From assembly GCA_030050125.1 (NCBI GenBank), contig JASIJN010000416.1, positions 1 through 15,297 of the forward strand: 15,297 nucleotides of DNA, in the 5' to 3' direction. This document shows positions 1-6,106 of the stretch, one piece after another. Both the position numbers and the translations under genes were made by a program. The notes under the pieces are model-generated. The model searched no databases, was not told the DNA's origin, and saw nothing but the letters and a program-made list of their open reading frames with translations. How positions within the stretch are numbered: position 1 is the stretch's first letter; every line of letters begins with the position of its first letter. This stretch comes from Streptosporangiaceae bacterium (GTDB taxonomy: Bacteria; Actinomycetota; Actinomycetes; Streptosporangiales; Streptosporangiaceae).

Positions 1-694
1 GATCTGGGTCTACCCGGACCTGCTCAGCACCTACGGCGATCGCGGCAACCTGCTTGTGCTGCAGCGCCGGGCCCGGCTCCGCGGCCTCGATGCCGAGGCG
101 GTCAGCGTGAACGCGGACCAGCGAGTGCCCAGGTCCGGCGACATCTACCTGATCGGCGGGGGCGAGGACCTGCCCCAGATCCTGGCCGCCCGGCGGCTGC
201 GGGCCGACGGGGGGCTGGCCATGGCGGCCCGCGACGGCGCGGTGGTGCTGGCCGTCTGCGCCGGCTACCAGGTGATCGGCGAGGAGTTCGGCGGCACCGA
301 GGGCGAGCCGGTCCCCGGCCTGGAGATCCTCGACATCCGCAGCGGGCGGGGGGAGCGGCGCGGGGTGGGCGAGATCGTCGCCGACGTCGATCCCGGGCTC
401 GGGGTGCCCAGGCTCTCCGGGTTCGAGAACCACCAGGGCGTGACCAAGCTCGGGCCCGAGGCCCGGCCGCTGGCCCGGGTCAGCCTCGGGGTGGGCAACG
501 GCGACGGCACCGAGGGCGCGTACGCGGGCAAGGTGCTCGGGACCTACCTGCACGGCCCGGTGCTGGTGCGCAACCCCGGCCTGGCCGACCTGTTGCTCAC
601 CTGGGCCGCCGGGCCGCTGCCCCCGCTGGCGGCGGCCGACGAGAACTGGGCCCGCCGGCTGCGGGAGGAACGCCTGGCCGCCGTGTCCCGGTGA
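1..694 (+). CDS. gatD: Lipid II isoglutaminyl synthase, glutaminase subunit GatD (5' partial)
   Basis: GatD is the class I glutamine amidotransferase subunit that feeds ammonia to MurT, which amidates the D-glutamate of lipid II in peptidoglycan synthesis at the inner face of the membrane. The reading frame is open from base 2 and starts with IWVYPDLLSTYGDRGNLLVL, the typical GatD N-terminus, so only a few residues are missing and the internal GTG at 56 is not the real start. The nucleophile elbow AVCAGYQ places the catalytic Cys at bases 257-259. The catalytic His lies in TYLHGP at 551-553. The ENHQG segment is also typical of CobB/CobQ-like amidotransferases. A murT gene is expected just upstream, outside the window. 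The gene ends 13 bp from the convergent DsrE-family gene, leaving no room for a separate terminator. Confidence 0.93.
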   Translation, partial: IWVYPDLLSTYGDRGNLLVLQRRARLRGLDAEAVSVNADQRVPRSGDIYLIGGGEDLPQILAARRLRADGGLAMAARDGAVVLAVCAGYQVIGEEFGGTEGEPVPGLEILDIRSGRGERRGVGEIVADVDPGLGVPRLSGFENHQGVTKLGPEARPLARVSLGVGNGDGTEGAYAGKVLGTYLHGPVLVRNPGLADLLLTWAAGPLPPLAAADENWARRLREERLAAVSR

Positions 695-707
695 CGCGGC
701 CGGACGC

Positions 708-1073
708 TCAGTAGACCAGTGCCTGCGTGCCGTCGGCCATGATCTCGGCCAGGAAGGTGGACGACCCGGCGATGCGGACGCCCTCGAGGATGTCGGCGGC
801 GGAGATGTCCCGGCGGGCCGCGCACTGGCTGCAGACGGTCACGGTCCCCTCCTCGAGCACCTTGGCCAGCAACTGCGGCAGCGGGGTCGCGTGCGGCAGC
901 GCGACGTCCACGGCGCGGTCGGGCAGGGCGAACCAGGCGGCCTCGCCGGTCAGCCAGAGAGATACCTGCAGCCCGCTCGCCACCGCGGTCGCGGCGACGG
1001 TGAAGGCCTGATTGCAGCGCTCCTGTTCGTCCTTGCCGACGGTCACCTTGACCACGAGTGAGCGGGAACCCAT
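708..1073 (-). CDS. DsrE/DsrF-family small protein
   Basis: This 121-residue cytoplasmic protein has the layout of the DsrE/DsrF/TusD fold: an N-terminal beta strand (SLVVKVTVGKD), a helix of the NQAFTVAATAV type, a second strand (QVSLWLTGEAAWFAL), a strand ending in a CSQC pair (Cys81, Cys84), and a C-terminal strand (TQALVY). DsrE-type proteins often carry sulfur on a Cys. Here the CxxC pair and Cys20 are visible, but no substrate can be named. The ATG start at 1073 follows a TAGGCT box (1085-1080 on this strand) by 6 nt and has no Shine-Dalgarno sequence, which suggests a leaderless mRNA. It is convergent with gatD and divergent from the lipoprotein gene. Family assignment is good; the function is unknown. 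Confidence 0.85.
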   Translation of the reverse strand: MGSRSLVVKVTVGKDEQERCNQAFTVAATAVASGLQVSLWLTGEAAWFALPDRAVDVALPHATPLPQLLAKVLEEGTVTVCSQCAARRDISAADILEGVRIAGSSTFLAEIMADGTQALVY

Positions 1074-1079
1074 GGCCGC

Positions 1080-1085
1080 AGCCTA
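1080..1085 (-). promoter_or_regulatory. -10 box of the DsrE-family gene (leaderless)
   Basis: TAGGCT is read on the minus strand, 6 nt before the ATG at 1073. The transcription start would fall on or next to the start codon. No -35 hexamer is convincing. The inference rests on spacing and on the same arrangement at five other genes in this window. Confidence 0.5.
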
Positions 1086-1208
1086 GTGCGGACCCGCCCG
1101 GCGACGCACCATCAGCATTGGCGCATCCGGGCATCTGCACCGCATACTCGAAGGAAGCACGTTTAGGGAACGCATGAGAGGGCCACTCCATATTGGAGGA
1201 GGGCGCCT

Positions 1209-1853
1209 GTGAGTCGGCGACATCGTTGGCGTGTCGCGGCGTTGATCATCGTGGGGCTGGCGGTCGCCGGATGTGCGGCTCCGCAGTACCACTACGTCGC
1301 CGATTCGACCGACAATGCCTACTTCAAGGTGCCGCCGAGCTGGCGGCAGGTGAACGAGGCCAGCCTCGAAGACGCCGAGGGCGCGCAGAACCAGGAGGGC
1401 ACCTACCTCTGGTCGGAGGCCTACGACTCCTCGCCCGAGCCGTCGGTGTCGCACGTGTTCTCGGCCACCTCGACCCCGGTCGCCTACTCCAGCGTCCTGT
1501 CCCTGTCGTCGGCCGAGCGCAACGACCTGTCGTTCAACAGCATGCGGGACCTGCTGCTGCCGGTGACCTCGCAAGCGCGCAGCGCCGCCGCCGCCAACCA
1601 CGAGGAACTCTCCGGGTTCGCCTCGATCAGCGATCAGATCATCACCGACAATCACAACGATCGCGGCATCCGCGAGATCTTCGACTATGACCTCGGCACC
1701 ACGCTGGAGACCTTCGACCTGACCGTGCTGGTCAACAGCCAGACGACCAAGCTCTACTTCCTGCTCGTGCACTGCACGGAGACGTGCTTCGTCGCCAACT
1801 ACAACCAGATCGCCACGGTCGTCGGATCGTTCACGGTCGGAGGAGGGTCCTGA
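1209..1853 (+). CDS. Putative lipoprotein coupled to FtsH-like protease
   Basis: A 214-residue exported lipoprotein of unknown function. The N-terminus has a basic stretch (MSRRHRWR), a hydrophobic core (VAALIIVGLAV) and a lipobox AVAGC, so lipidation is expected at Cys22 after cleavage by signal peptidase II. The mature part has no motif I recognise. It starts with a PPSWRQV segment seen in other actinobacterial lipoproteins and carries a Cys pair near the C-terminus (HCTETC). The GTG start is chosen because GGAGGAGGG (1195-1203) lies 5 nt upstream and the signal peptide begins there. Its stop overlaps the protease start as ATGA, and the same GGAGGAGGG motif precedes that start (1839-1847), so the two proteins are probably made together. 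An accessory or substrate-handling role for the membrane protease is an inference. Confidence 0.88.
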   Translation: MSRRHRWRVAALIIVGLAVAGCAAPQYHYVADSTDNAYFKVPPSWRQVNEASLEDAEGAQNQEGTYLWSEAYDSSPEPSVSHVFSATSTPVAYSSVLSLSSAERNDLSFNSMRDLLLPVTSQARSAAAANHEELSGFASISDQIITDNHNDRGIREIFDYDLGTTLETFDLTVLVNSQTTKLYFLLVHCTETCFVANYNQIATVVGSFTVGGGS

Positions 1854-4309
1854 TGACTATGGTCAAGGCGGGCGCCGCGGACGGGCTCGGGCGCCCGCGT
1901 GACGACGACCGGCCGACCCGCAAGCCGCTCCCGCTCTGGGACCGGCTGAAGTTCCTGATCCTGCTGGTCCTGGTGTGGTTCGTGCTGGTCTGGTCGGTGA
2001 TGGCCTCCGACCCGGTCATCGGGTTCAGCGATGCGATGAAGATCGAGGTCACCGCCGGGTCGTGGGTCTTCGTCCTGATCGGCCTGGAGTTCCTGCGCCA
2101 GGTGCACTTCCTGATCAGCGAGCACTGGGCCGGATATCACCGGTTCTGGACCAAGACCTTCTTCGGCGGCTGGGAGCGGGCGACCCGCCGCAAGTTCTCC
2201 GCGTGGACCAGGTTCCGGGTGTGGCGCGTGCTCACCTGGGTGTTCTGGATCGCCGTGGTCGCGGTGGTGGCCGGCAAGGTCACGCACGCCGCGCCCGTGA
2301 CCGCGCTGCTGAAAATGCCGTCCTACATCTGGCACGCGCTCCCGTTCATCCTCCAGCTCATGGTCATCCTGCTGTTCGTCGTGCTCCAGTTCGCCGCGAT
2401 CTTCTGGTTCCTGTCCCGGGGCGGCGTGGACGTGTACTACCCCGACGACATCAAGACCCGGTTCAGCGACGTCTGGGGCCAGGATCACGTGCTGGAGCGA
2501 GTCAAGGAGAACATCCTCTACCTCGAGGACCCCGAGCAGATCGAGTCCCGGGGCGGCTACGTGCCGGGCGGCATCCTGCTCTGGGGCCCGCCGGGCACCG
2601 GCAAGACGCTGATGGCCGAGGCGGTGGCGGGCGAGACCGGCCGACCCTATGTCTTCGTGGACCCCGGCGCGTTCATCAACATGTTCATGGGCGTCGGCAT
2701 CCTGAAGGTGAAGTCGCTGTTCCGCAAGCTGCGTCGGCTCGCGCTGCGCTACGGCGGCGTGATCGTGTTCTTCGACGAGGCCGACTCGCTGGGCAGCCGC
2801 GGCGCCCTGGCCCAGGGCGGCCCGAACTTCCCCCGGGACACTCCCGCGGCCTGGCAGGCCGGCGGCTGCCATGGCTTCTCCTACCTGTCGCAGGACGTGC
2901 AGTGGCGGCTGGCCCGGCGCGCCCTGTCGTCATCGGTCGGCGAGGAGCCGGACACCAGGCGCAGCAAGCAGATCATGGGCATGGGCATGAACGGCGGGGG
3001 CGGCATGGGCACGCTGCAGGCCCTGCTCACCGAGCTGTCCGGGCTGAAGAAGCCGCGCGGCTTCATCAACCGGCACGTCCGGCGGATGTTCGGCATGCGC
3101 CCCAAGCCGCCACCGAAGTTCCGGATCCTGGTCATCTTGGCGTCCAACATGCCGGAGTCGCTGGACGAGGCGCTGCTGCGCCCCGGCCGTATCGACCGGA
3201 TCTACAAGGTGGGCTACCCGTCGAAGGCGGGACGGGTGCGCACCTACGAGGGCTATTTCGCCAAGGTCCGGCACGAGCTCACCCCGGAGGACGTCGACAA
3301 GCTGGCCACGATCACGCCCTACGCGACCGGCGCCACGATCAAGGACCTGGTCAACGAGTCGCTGATCCACGCCATCAGGGACGGCCGGGAGGTCATCACC
3401 TGGCAGGACGTCATCCGGGCCAAGCAGCTCAAGGAGCTCGGTCCGCCCCAGGACGTGGAGTACATCGAGCGCGAGCGGCACGCGGTCGCGGTGCACGAGG
3501 CCTGTCACGCGCTGGTGGCCTACCGCAGCCGCCGGCACATGGAGATCGACATCGCGACGATCGAGAAGGGCAGCGACTACCTCGGGATGGTGGCCAGCAT
3601 CCCGCCCGAGGACCAGTTCACCCGCTGGCGCAGCGAGTACCAGACCGACATCCTGGTCTCGCTGGCCTCGCTGGCCGGGGAGCGGATGTTCTTCAACAAC
3701 GACAGCTCCTCGGGGGTCTCGGGTGACCTAGAGTCGGCGACCACCGTGGCCTCGTTCATGGAGGGCTTCTGGGGCATGGGGTCGACGGTCTCGTCGTACT
3801 CGACGGCCAAGCGGCTCGAGGTCGGCTCGCCCGGCGGCGGGATCGGCGGCCGGAAGAAGAAGGGACAGGACCCCGAGGCCGACGTGCGCCGGGCCCTGGC
3901 GGACCGGATCGAGGACAGCCTGAACGGGCTGCTGGTCCAGGTGGAGGAGATCATCGCGCAGAACCGGCACGAGGTCCTGTCGCTGGCCCATGCGCTGGAG
4001 ACGCACAAGACGCTGTCCGGCGACGACGTGGTCGCCGTCATCGAGCGCAGGACGGGCACGTTCGTGGACGGCCGGCCGTACGGTGACCCGGGCCTGATCC
4101 GGCAGCTGGAGGACTACCACCAGCTGGCCGCGGCCGCGCATCGTGACCACAGCAGCATGCCGCTGAGCATCCCGGAGATCCCTCAGCCGGCGCTGGCCGC
4201 CCGCGGGACGGGAGGCTGGCTCGTCGCGCCGGACGCGGATCCGCTGGGCGCCCGGGACGGGAACGGCAGCGCGCCGGACGGCGAGCCGGGACCGTCCGGC
4301 GGCTCCTGA
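1853..4309 (+). CDS. FtsH-like membrane AAA+ zinc metalloprotease (divergent, extended)
   Basis: A membrane-anchored ATP-dependent protease of 818 residues. The N-terminal region has hydrophobic segments near residues 34-51, 66-81, 126-143 and 164-187, against two in standard FtsH. The AAA+ domain has Walker A GPPGTGKT (245-252), a pore-loop-like FMG after it, Walker B FFDEAD (Asp308, Glu309), sensor Asn432, and arginine fingers Arg446 and Arg449 in RPGRIDR. The M41 peptidase domain has HEACH (548-552) and a likely third zinc ligand, Asp625, in SGDLE, 73 residues on. All catalytic residues are present. Between Walker B and the arginine fingers it is about 80 residues longer than E. coli FtsH as I recall it, with extra stretches near 318-384 (ending in a Met/Gly run) and 399-422. 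The ATG at 1853 overlaps the lipoprotein stop and has a good ribosome-binding site; an upstream in-frame TTG at 1784 would overlap that gene. Probably an FtsH paralogue rather than the housekeeping copy. Confidence 0.92.
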   Translation: MTMVKAGAADGLGRPRDDDRPTRKPLPLWDRLKFLILLVLVWFVLVWSVMASDPVIGFSDAMKIEVTAGSWVFVLIGLEFLRQVHFLISEHWAGYHRFWTKTFFGGWERATRRKFSAWTRFRVWRVLTWVFWIAVVAVVAGKVTHAAPVTALLKMPSYIWHALPFILQLMVILLFVVLQFAAIFWFLSRGGVDVYYPDDIKTRFSDVWGQDHVLERVKENILYLEDPEQIESRGGYVPGGILLWGPPGTGKTLMAEAVAGETGRPYVFVDPGAFINMFMGVGILKVKSLFRKLRRLALRYGGVIVFFDEADSLGSRGALAQGGPNFPRDTPAAWQAGGCHGFSYLSQDVQWRLARRALSSSVGEEPDTRRSKQIMGMGMNGGGGMGTLQALLTELSGLKKPRGFINRHVRRMFGMRPKPPPKFRILVILASNMPESLDEALLRPGRIDRIYKVGYPSKAGRVRTYEGYFAKVRHELTPEDVDKLATITPYATGATIKDLVNESLIHAIRDGREVITWQDVIRAKQLKELGPPQDVEYIERERHAVAVHEACHALVAYRSRRHMEIDIATIEKGSDYLGMVASIPPEDQFTRWRSEYQTDILVSLASLAGERMFFNNDSSSGVSGDLESATTVASFMEGFWGMGSTVSSYSTAKRLEVGSPGGGIGGRKKKGQDPEADVRRALADRIEDSLNGLLVQVEEIIAQNRHEVLSLAHALETHKTLSGDDVVAVIERRTGTFVDGRPYGDPGLIRQLEDYHQLAAAAHRDHSSMPLSIPEIPQPALAARGTGGWLVAPDADPLGARDGNGSAPDGEPGPSGGS

Positions 4310-4335
4310 CCCGGTGGCCGGCCGGTGACCCGAGG

Positions 4336-5076
4336 GTGCCGAGGTTCCACCGCGTCGCCGTGCTGCGCCGCCTGCCGCACCCCGGTCAGGGCTTCACCCA
4401 GGGCCTGACCGCCGCGGACGGCGAGGTGTGGGAGAGCACCGGGCAGTACGGGCAGTCCGCGGTCCGGCGCTACCGGCTGGGCGCCGACCAGCCGGACGCC
4501 TCCGCGGCCCTGCCGCCCGAGCTGTTCGGCGAGGGCATCTGCCGGGTCGGGCCGCATCTGTGGCAGCTCACCTGGCGGGAGCGGGTGGCCCTGCGCTGGG
4601 ACGCCGCCCGGCTGACCCTGCTGGAGAAGATCTCCTACAACCGTGAGGGCTGGGGCATCTGCAACGCCGGGCCTTACGTGCTGACCAGCGACGGCAGCAG
4701 TGAGCTGGTCAGGCGCGACCCGCAGACCCTGGCCCCGGCCGGCCTGGTCCTGGTGCGCTGCGCCGGGCAGCGGGTGGGCGGTCTCAACGACCTCGAATGG
4801 GCCGCGGGGCGGGTCTGGGCCAACCTCGCGCCCGGCCCCTACCTGGCCGGAATCGACCCGGACAGCGGCGAGGTGGTGGACATCGTCGACGCGGGAGCCG
4901 TCACCGAGCGGCACCGGGGCGATCCTGAGGCCATACCCAACGGCGTCACGGCCCTGGACGGGGCCGGCGAGTTCCTGCTCACCGGGAAGCGGTGGCGCTT
5001 CCTCTATCATGTCCGGCTGGTCGAGAGCCGCGCTCCCCGGCGGCCGGACCGGCTGCTGGCCCGGCTAGCTCCCTGA
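4336..5076 (+). CDS. Glutaminyl-peptide cyclotransferase, plant/bacterial beta-propeller type
   Basis: This enzyme family turns N-terminal glutamine of peptides into pyroglutamate, releasing ammonia. The 246-residue protein shows the family's blade motifs in order: GFTQGL near the N-terminus, FGEGIC, YNREGWGIC followed by LTSDGSSEL, LNDLEWAAGRVWAN, and PNGVTALDG...FLLTGKRW close to the C-terminus. The first available start is the GTG at 4336, 26 bp after the protease stop, so it probably shares that transcript. No Shine-Dalgarno sequence is strong. No signal peptide or lipobox is present, although many bacterial homologues are exported, so the product looks cytoplasmic unless the true start is non-standard. 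The physiological substrate is unknown. Confidence 0.88.
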   Translation: MPRFHRVAVLRRLPHPGQGFTQGLTAADGEVWESTGQYGQSAVRRYRLGADQPDASAALPPELFGEGICRVGPHLWQLTWRERVALRWDAARLTLLEKISYNREGWGICNAGPYVLTSDGSSELVRRDPQTLAPAGLVLVRCAGQRVGGLNDLEWAAGRVWANLAPGPYLAGIDPDSGEVVDIVDAGAVTERHRGDPEAIPNGVTALDGAGEFLLTGKRWRFLYHVRLVESRAPRRPDRLLARLAP

Positions 5077-5129
5077 CCGGCGGCCGCGACACGCCGTCCG
5101 GTGGCGATGCGCCCCGGGGGCCGCGCCCA

Positions 5130-5135
5130 TACACT
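5130..5135 (+). promoter_or_regulatory. -10 box of the small membrane protein and nitrobindin genes
   Basis: TACACT lies 6 nt before the ATG at 5142, with no Shine-Dalgarno sequence between. This fits a leaderless transcript covering the 35-codon gene and the overlapping nitrobindin gene. It sits in the 65-bp gap after the cyclotransferase gene. Confidence 0.45.
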
Positions 5136-5141
5136 CCGGGT

Positions 5142-5249
5142 ATGCGAGGCGAGTTCAGCTGGCTGGTGCTGGTCTCGGCGTTCGTGGCGGTCACGGCGGC
5201 CTGCGGGCTGTTGATGGCCCGGCTGCTGCGCATCGGCACGAGACCGTGA
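5142..5249 (+). CDS. 35-residue single-pass membrane protein
   Basis: A small ORF encoding MRGEFSWLVLVSAFVAVT and on to a basic tail (MARLLRIGTRP). Residues about 6-27 form one hydrophobic segment, and the positive charges at the C-terminal end suggest a cytoplasmic tail. It matches no family I know. Support comes from context: the ATG follows a TACACT -10 box by 6 nt, and the stop overlaps the next gene's start as GTGA, a classic arrangement for translational coupling. It may be a genuine small protein, or mainly a device that delivers ribosomes to the nitrobindin gene. Confidence 0.6.
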   Translation: MRGEFSWLVLVSAFVAVTAACGLLMARLLRIGTRP

Positions 5250-5746
5250 GCGACACGACGGAGCAGCCGCCCCGGCACGAGGCCCTGGCCCCGGTCAGCT
5301 TCCTGCTCGGCCGCTGGGAGGGCGCCGGGGTGGTCGGCTACCCGACGATCCAGAGCGCCCAGTTCGGCCAGGAGATCACGTTCAGCCACAACGGGAAGCC
5401 GTTCCTGATCTACTCCAGCCGGACCTGGCTGCTGGACGAGGAGGGGCGAACCGGCCGGCCGCTGGCCATGGAGACCGGGTTCTGGCGCCCGGTACCCGAG
5501 GACCAGCTGGAGGTGCTCCTGGTGCACCCGACCGGGATCAGCGAGATCTACCTGGGCGAGGTGACCGGCACAAAGATCGAGATGGCCACCGACGCGGTGC
5601 TGCGCACCGCGTCGGCCAAGGAGGTCACCGCCGGCCACCGGCTCTACGGCCTGGTCGAGGGGGACCTGGCCTACGCCTATGACATGGCCGCGGTGGGCCA
5701 GCCGCTGCAGGCCCACGCCTCGGCCCGGCTGAAGCGCGTCGGCTAA
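5246..5746 (+). CDS. Nitrobindin-like heme-binding beta-barrel protein (FABP/THAP4-C family)
   Basis: This 166-residue protein belongs to the nitrobindin family, ten-stranded barrels that bind ferric heme and react with nitric oxide or peroxynitrite. The diagnostic GxWxGxG motif is present as GRWEGAG (residues 22-28), and the C-terminal segment LQAHASARLKRV supplies the expected proximal heme ligand, His157. Length and overall pattern (ITFSHNGKPFLIYSSRTW, METGFWRP) fit the bacterial family. The GTG start overlaps the stop of the 35-residue ORF, so translation is likely coupled. In Streptomyces a homologue lies next to nur, as here. Two hairpins after the stop (5752-5768 and 5775-5793) probably end the transcript. 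Confidence 0.9.
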   Translation: MSDTTEQPPRHEALAPVSFLLGRWEGAGVVGYPTIQSAQFGQEITFSHNGKPFLIYSSRTWLLDEEGRTGRPLAMETGFWRPVPEDQLEVLLVHPTGISEIYLGEVTGTKIEMATDAVLRTASAKEVTAGHRLYGLVEGDLAYAYDMAAVGQPLQAHASARLKRVG

Positions 5747-5751
5747 CCCGC

Positions 5752-5793
5752 CGCCCGCCAGACGGGCGACCACAGCCCCACGAGACATGGGGC
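5752..5793. terminator. Two successive hairpins after the nitrobindin gene
   Basis: The first stem is CGCCCG (5752-5757) with CGGGCG (5763-5768) around a 5-nt loop. The second is GCCCCA (5775-5780) with TGGGGC (5788-5793) around a 7-nt loop. Neither has a U-tract, which is common for actinobacterial terminators. Both could act on either strand and would also end the proposed minus-strand RNA described below. Confidence 0.5.
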
Positions 5794-5812
5794 CCGGCGG
5801 ACCGAACCCCCC

Positions 5813-5842
5813 GGCGAGAAGAAAATAGGCGAGAAGAAAATA
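5813..5842. repeat. Perfect tandem 15-bp repeat, A-rich
   Basis: GGCGAGAAGAAAATA occurs twice back to back (5813-5827 and 5828-5842). On the minus strand it reads TATTTTCTTCTCGCC twice. Such A/T-rich DNA is rare in this GC-rich background, which argues for a protein-binding site or a pyrimidine-rich RNA segment. Confidence 0.85.
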
Positions 5843-5846
5843 AGAG

Positions 5847-5902
5847 CCCCCGGGCGCCTCCCATTGAGGGGACCGGCTGGACAAGGCCGGTCAGCCCGGG
5901 GG
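5847..5902. other. Nested stem-loop region, possible three-way junction
   Basis: A perfect 9-bp outer stem pairs CCCCCGGGC (5847-5855) with GCCCGGGGG (5894-5902). Inside lie a short CCTC/GAGG hairpin (5857-5860 with 5866-5869) and a perfect 7-bp hairpin, GACCGGC (5871-5877) with GCCGGTC (5886-5892). The layout could be a structured RNA or an elaborate terminator. It matches no riboswitch class I recognise. The pairing works on either strand. Confidence 0.5.
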
Positions 5903-5913
5903 TCCGGTGTCTG

Positions 5914-5968
5914 CCGTGTATTAGCCAACCGCCGCCAGATGCGGCGCCCTTGTCTGGGAGCTACACGG
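5914..5968 (-). ncRNA. Folded segment downstream of the minus-strand small ORF
   Basis: A perfect 7-bp inverted repeat, CCGTGTA (5914-5920) with TACACGG (5962-5968), encloses a 6-bp hairpin, CGCCGC (5930-5935) with GCGGCG (5941-5946), with a 5-nt loop. On the minus strand an upstream TAGCCGCC can also pair with the later GGCGGC and GGCTA, so two alternative folds are possible, as in attenuators. No minus-strand gene follows for it to control. The strand assignment is inferred from the small ORF just upstream. Confidence 0.35.
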
Positions 5969-5976
5969 GACGGCGG

Positions 5977-6015
5977 CTAGCTGACAGCTACCTCGCGAGT
6001 CCGACATCTATGCAT
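5977..6015 (-). CDS. Possible 12-codon peptide behind a near-perfect Shine-Dalgarno sequence
   Basis: On the minus strand the sequence GGAAAGGAGGTGGTCCA (6037-6021) can pair with the 16S rRNA 3' end over about 16 contiguous nucleotides, including one G-U pair. The ATG at 6015 lies 12 nt after the AGGAGG core and opens an ORF encoding MHRCRTREVAVS, ended by TAG. The peptide is rich in Arg (3 of 12) and has one Cys. A promoter-like pair lies upstream (TTGCCT, 18 nt, TAGCGT). The stop sits in a 13-bp palindrome (TAGCTGACAGCTA). A second ATG at 6007 opens a 28-codon frame ending at 5921, but it is 20 nt from the Shine-Dalgarno core. The peptide resembles a leader peptide without a downstream gene. 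No family is known to me. Confidence 0.42.
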   Translation of the reverse strand: MHRCRTREVAVS

Positions 6016-6019
6016 ACTG

Positions 6020-6048
6020 TTGGACCACCTCCTTTCCCGCGTTAGCCT
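6020..6048 (+). promoter_or_regulatory. Upstream plus-strand promoter toward nur
   Basis: TTGGAC (6020-6025), a 17-nt spacer and TAGCCT (6043-6048) form a promoter-like pair. It lies almost on top of the minus-strand promoter: the two -10 boxes are 2 bp apart, so one polymerase would block the other. Seven nt after this -10 box is an ATG (6056) opening a 16-codon frame that ends with TAG at 6104-6106. Confidence 0.4.
6028..6037 (-). promoter_or_regulatory. Extended Shine-Dalgarno sequence, minus strand
   Basis: GGAAAGGAGG is the 5' part of a 17-nt stretch (6037-6021) that complements the conserved 3' tail of actinobacterial 16S rRNA (GGATCACCTCCTTTC). A match this long is most unlikely by chance and marks the strand on which a ribosome-loading transcript is expected. 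Confidence 0.6.
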
Positions 6049-6050
6049 GA

Positions 6051-6080
6051 ACGCTATGTCAGGGCACGCCGACCAGGCAA
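6051..6080 (-). promoter_or_regulatory. Minus-strand promoter for the small ORF
   Basis: The -35-like TTGCCT (6080-6075) is separated by 18 nt from the -10-like TAGCGT (6056-6051). Transcription would start near 6044, giving a leader of about 28 nt before the ATG at 6015 that contains the extended Shine-Dalgarno sequence. The assignment is from motif and spacing only. Confidence 0.4.
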
Positions 6081-6106
6081 GCGCGTTTCGTCCCCGGGCT
6101 CACTAG
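6056..6106 (+). CDS. Possible 16-codon leaderless upstream ORF of nur
   Basis: ATG at 6056 starts 7 nt after TAGCCT and encodes MSGHADQASAFRPRAH before a TAG stop. The stop codon is also the first three bases of the nur -10 box TAGACT. The spacing is that of the leaderless genes in this window, but there is no other sign that the frame is coding. Confidence 0.25.
   Translation: MSGHADQASAFRPRAH

Noticed and set aside
1143..1148. CATACT as a -10 box for the lipoprotein-protease transcript
   Set aside because: The only nearby -35-like hexamer (TTGGCG at 1118) is 19 nt away, so the assignment is too weak to list.
1975..3726. A 583-codon plus-strand frame inside the protease gene
   Set aside because: Low-complexity Arg/Gly/Ala/Pro translation in an alternate frame of a gene with intact catalytic motifs.
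5921..6007. A 28-codon minus-strand frame from the second ATG (MSDSRGSCQL...)
   Set aside because: Its start is 20 nt from the Shine-Dalgarno core, and it would run through the stem structures; the 12-codon frame fits better, though this one is not excluded.
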